NCBI RefSeq assembly: GCF_006715635.1
Contig: NZ_VFNP01000002.1
Span: forward strand, 62,001-126,000
From: Streptomyces sp. SLBN-118
GTDB lineage: Bacteria > Actinomycetota > Actinomycetes > Streptomycetales > Streptomycetaceae
Length of the DNA stretch: 64,000 nt
Reading direction: 5' to 3'
The position numbers were made by a program, and so were the translations under genes. The notes under the pieces were generated by a model. The model had not been told where the DNA came from. It did no database searches and saw nothing but the letters and a program-made list of their open reading frames with translations. How positions within the stretch are numbered: the first letter of the stretch is position 1; each line of letters opens with the position of its first letter. Positions 63,336-64,000 of this stretch are shown here, in pieces.

Positions 63336-63599
63336 TAACTACCGCCTGAACACGCCCTGCACAACGGGGCACGGAGGTGAACACGGCGTGGTCCTGGAGG
63401 CGGAAACCGCCTGACCGAGTTGGATGTCCTGGCTCTGGAGGACGCGCTCCATACGCGAGGCGCGGTTTACGCAGGGAGCCCTGCCGCCTACTCCATTGAC
63501 GGGGTCCAACTACCAGCAGGTGCCGATCGGGGTGGTCGTCCGCCGGACTGTCGAGGGGTCCTAGACGGGCCTAGCCGTGGCCTGGGTGTGCTCTTCCCC
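63336..63599. other. Stretch without a recognised gene
   Basis: A small hairpin (GGCGG AAA CCGCC) lies near 63397-63410. No coding sequence recognised. Confidence 0.35.
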
Positions 63600-64000
63600 G
63601 CCCCGTACAAGGGCCGGGCCGCGAACAAGTTCGGCCTGCTCACCGGCCAGATCGTCGCCGTGGACACCCGCAGATGGCCTGGCTGCTCGGGACCTCGGCG
63701 GTGGTTCTTCTCGGCCTGCTGGTGATGTGGCGGCCGTTGACCTTCGCCAGCGCCGACCCCGATGTCGCCGAGGCCCGCGGGGTGCCGGTGCGCGGGCTGT
63801 CGTTCGCCTTCATGCTCGCGCTCGGGCTCGCGGTAGCCCTGTCGGTGCAGGTCGTCGGCGCGCTGTTGGTCCTCGCCCCGGTCGTCACGCCGGCCGCGGC
63901 CGCCGCCCGCGTCACCGCCTCGCCGGTGCTGCTGCCCCTGCTCAGTGTGGTCTTCGCGGTGGTGTCGATCGAGGATGGCATCCTGCTCGCCCTCGGCAGC
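63600..64000 (+). pseudogene. ABC-3-type metal transporter permease, frameshifted and cut by the window edge
   Basis: NKFGLLTGQIVAVDT then, in another frame, MAWLLGTSAVVLLGLLVMWR, TFASADPDVAEARGVPVRGL and VVGALLVLAPVVTPAAAAAR are the membrane core of ZnuB/TroC/MntB permeases. A base appears to be missing near 63669 (GACACCCGCAGATGG for GACACCCGCCAGATGG). The N-terminus is unrecognisable upstream and the C-terminus continues past 64000. Confidence 0.7.

Noticed and set aside
1..64000. CRISPR arrays and tRNA genes
   Set aside because: No regularly spaced direct repeats and no cloverleaf-like sequence with a CCA-type end were seen on reading both strands; a tRNA or covariance search was not possible here.

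Overview
The window is high-GC DNA with GGAGG-type ribosome binding sites, GTG/TTG starts, many ATGA stop/start overlaps and families typical of actinomycetes (DUF5133, DUF6480, DUF6381, DUF6292, DUF3618, DUF4235, DUF5937, CGNR regulators, F420-type LLM oxidoreductases). It is best read as accessory chromosome, probably an arm, of a Streptomyces or close relative. About a third of the coding signal is broken: truncated or frameshifted genes and transposase scraps sit between intact operons. I saw no tRNA, rRNA or CRISPR array.

Layout. 0-6.5 kb: dienelactone hydrolase-like enzyme, a truncated TPR gene, a PIN/RHH toxin-antitoxin-like pair with a 24-bp palindromic operator, an IS5-type remnant, a large tandem-repeat protein broken by one missing base, and decayed genes. 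6.7-8.5 kb: an IS200/IS605-type element with TnpA and TnpB. 8.5-15.4 kb: regulator/effector pairs (MFS exporter + DUF5937 regulator; WrbA-like flavoprotein + HxlR regulator), a SUKH protein and an alpha/beta hydrolase. 16-21.8 kb: PQQ-propeller and ISAzo13 debris, a DUF6585-like membrane protein, and a plasmid/ICE-like module (TOPRIM-like pseudogene, catalytically degenerate Y-family polymerase, DUF6292 HTH protein, Cys-rich protein). 22-34 kb: metabolic and regulatory genes (MBL hydrolase + CGNR regulator with operator, divergent asparaginase II-like protein, glutamate-type binding lipoprotein, LysR and GlxA/AraC regulators, cysteine hydrolase) among pseudogenes.

34-48.4 kb is an envelope/stress island: a YihY-holin-DUF3618-DUF4235 operon; AOC-like secreted, DUF6480, DUF6381 and two DUF5133 proteins; an operon of a 29-residue membrane peptide, a lipoprotein, an Nramp-related transporter and two PRC-barrel proteins; then SAP/Rho-N-like, hemerythrin and CBS proteins. 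Paralogues and remnants recur (PAP2 three times, DUF5133 twice, SAP/Rho-N-like twice, DUF2071 twice), and the two PAP2 remnants form an inverted repeat around about 7 kb. 49.2-53.3 kb is a four-gene, translationally coupled glycosyltransferase operon. 54-63.3 kb returns to stress genes (SAP/Rho-N-like, SDR, intact PAP2, gvpK remnant, DUF2071 pair), then a fold-type I PLP decarboxylase-like enzyme and an F420-type oxidoreductase. The window ends in a frameshifted ABC-3 metal permease.

The best candidates for under-described biology are the Nramp-related/PRC-barrel/micropeptide operon, the asparaginase-like protein that has lost catalytic and zinc ligands and is paired with a membrane protein, the glycosyltransferase operon, and the PIN/RHH and MBL/CGNR pairs with visible operators.
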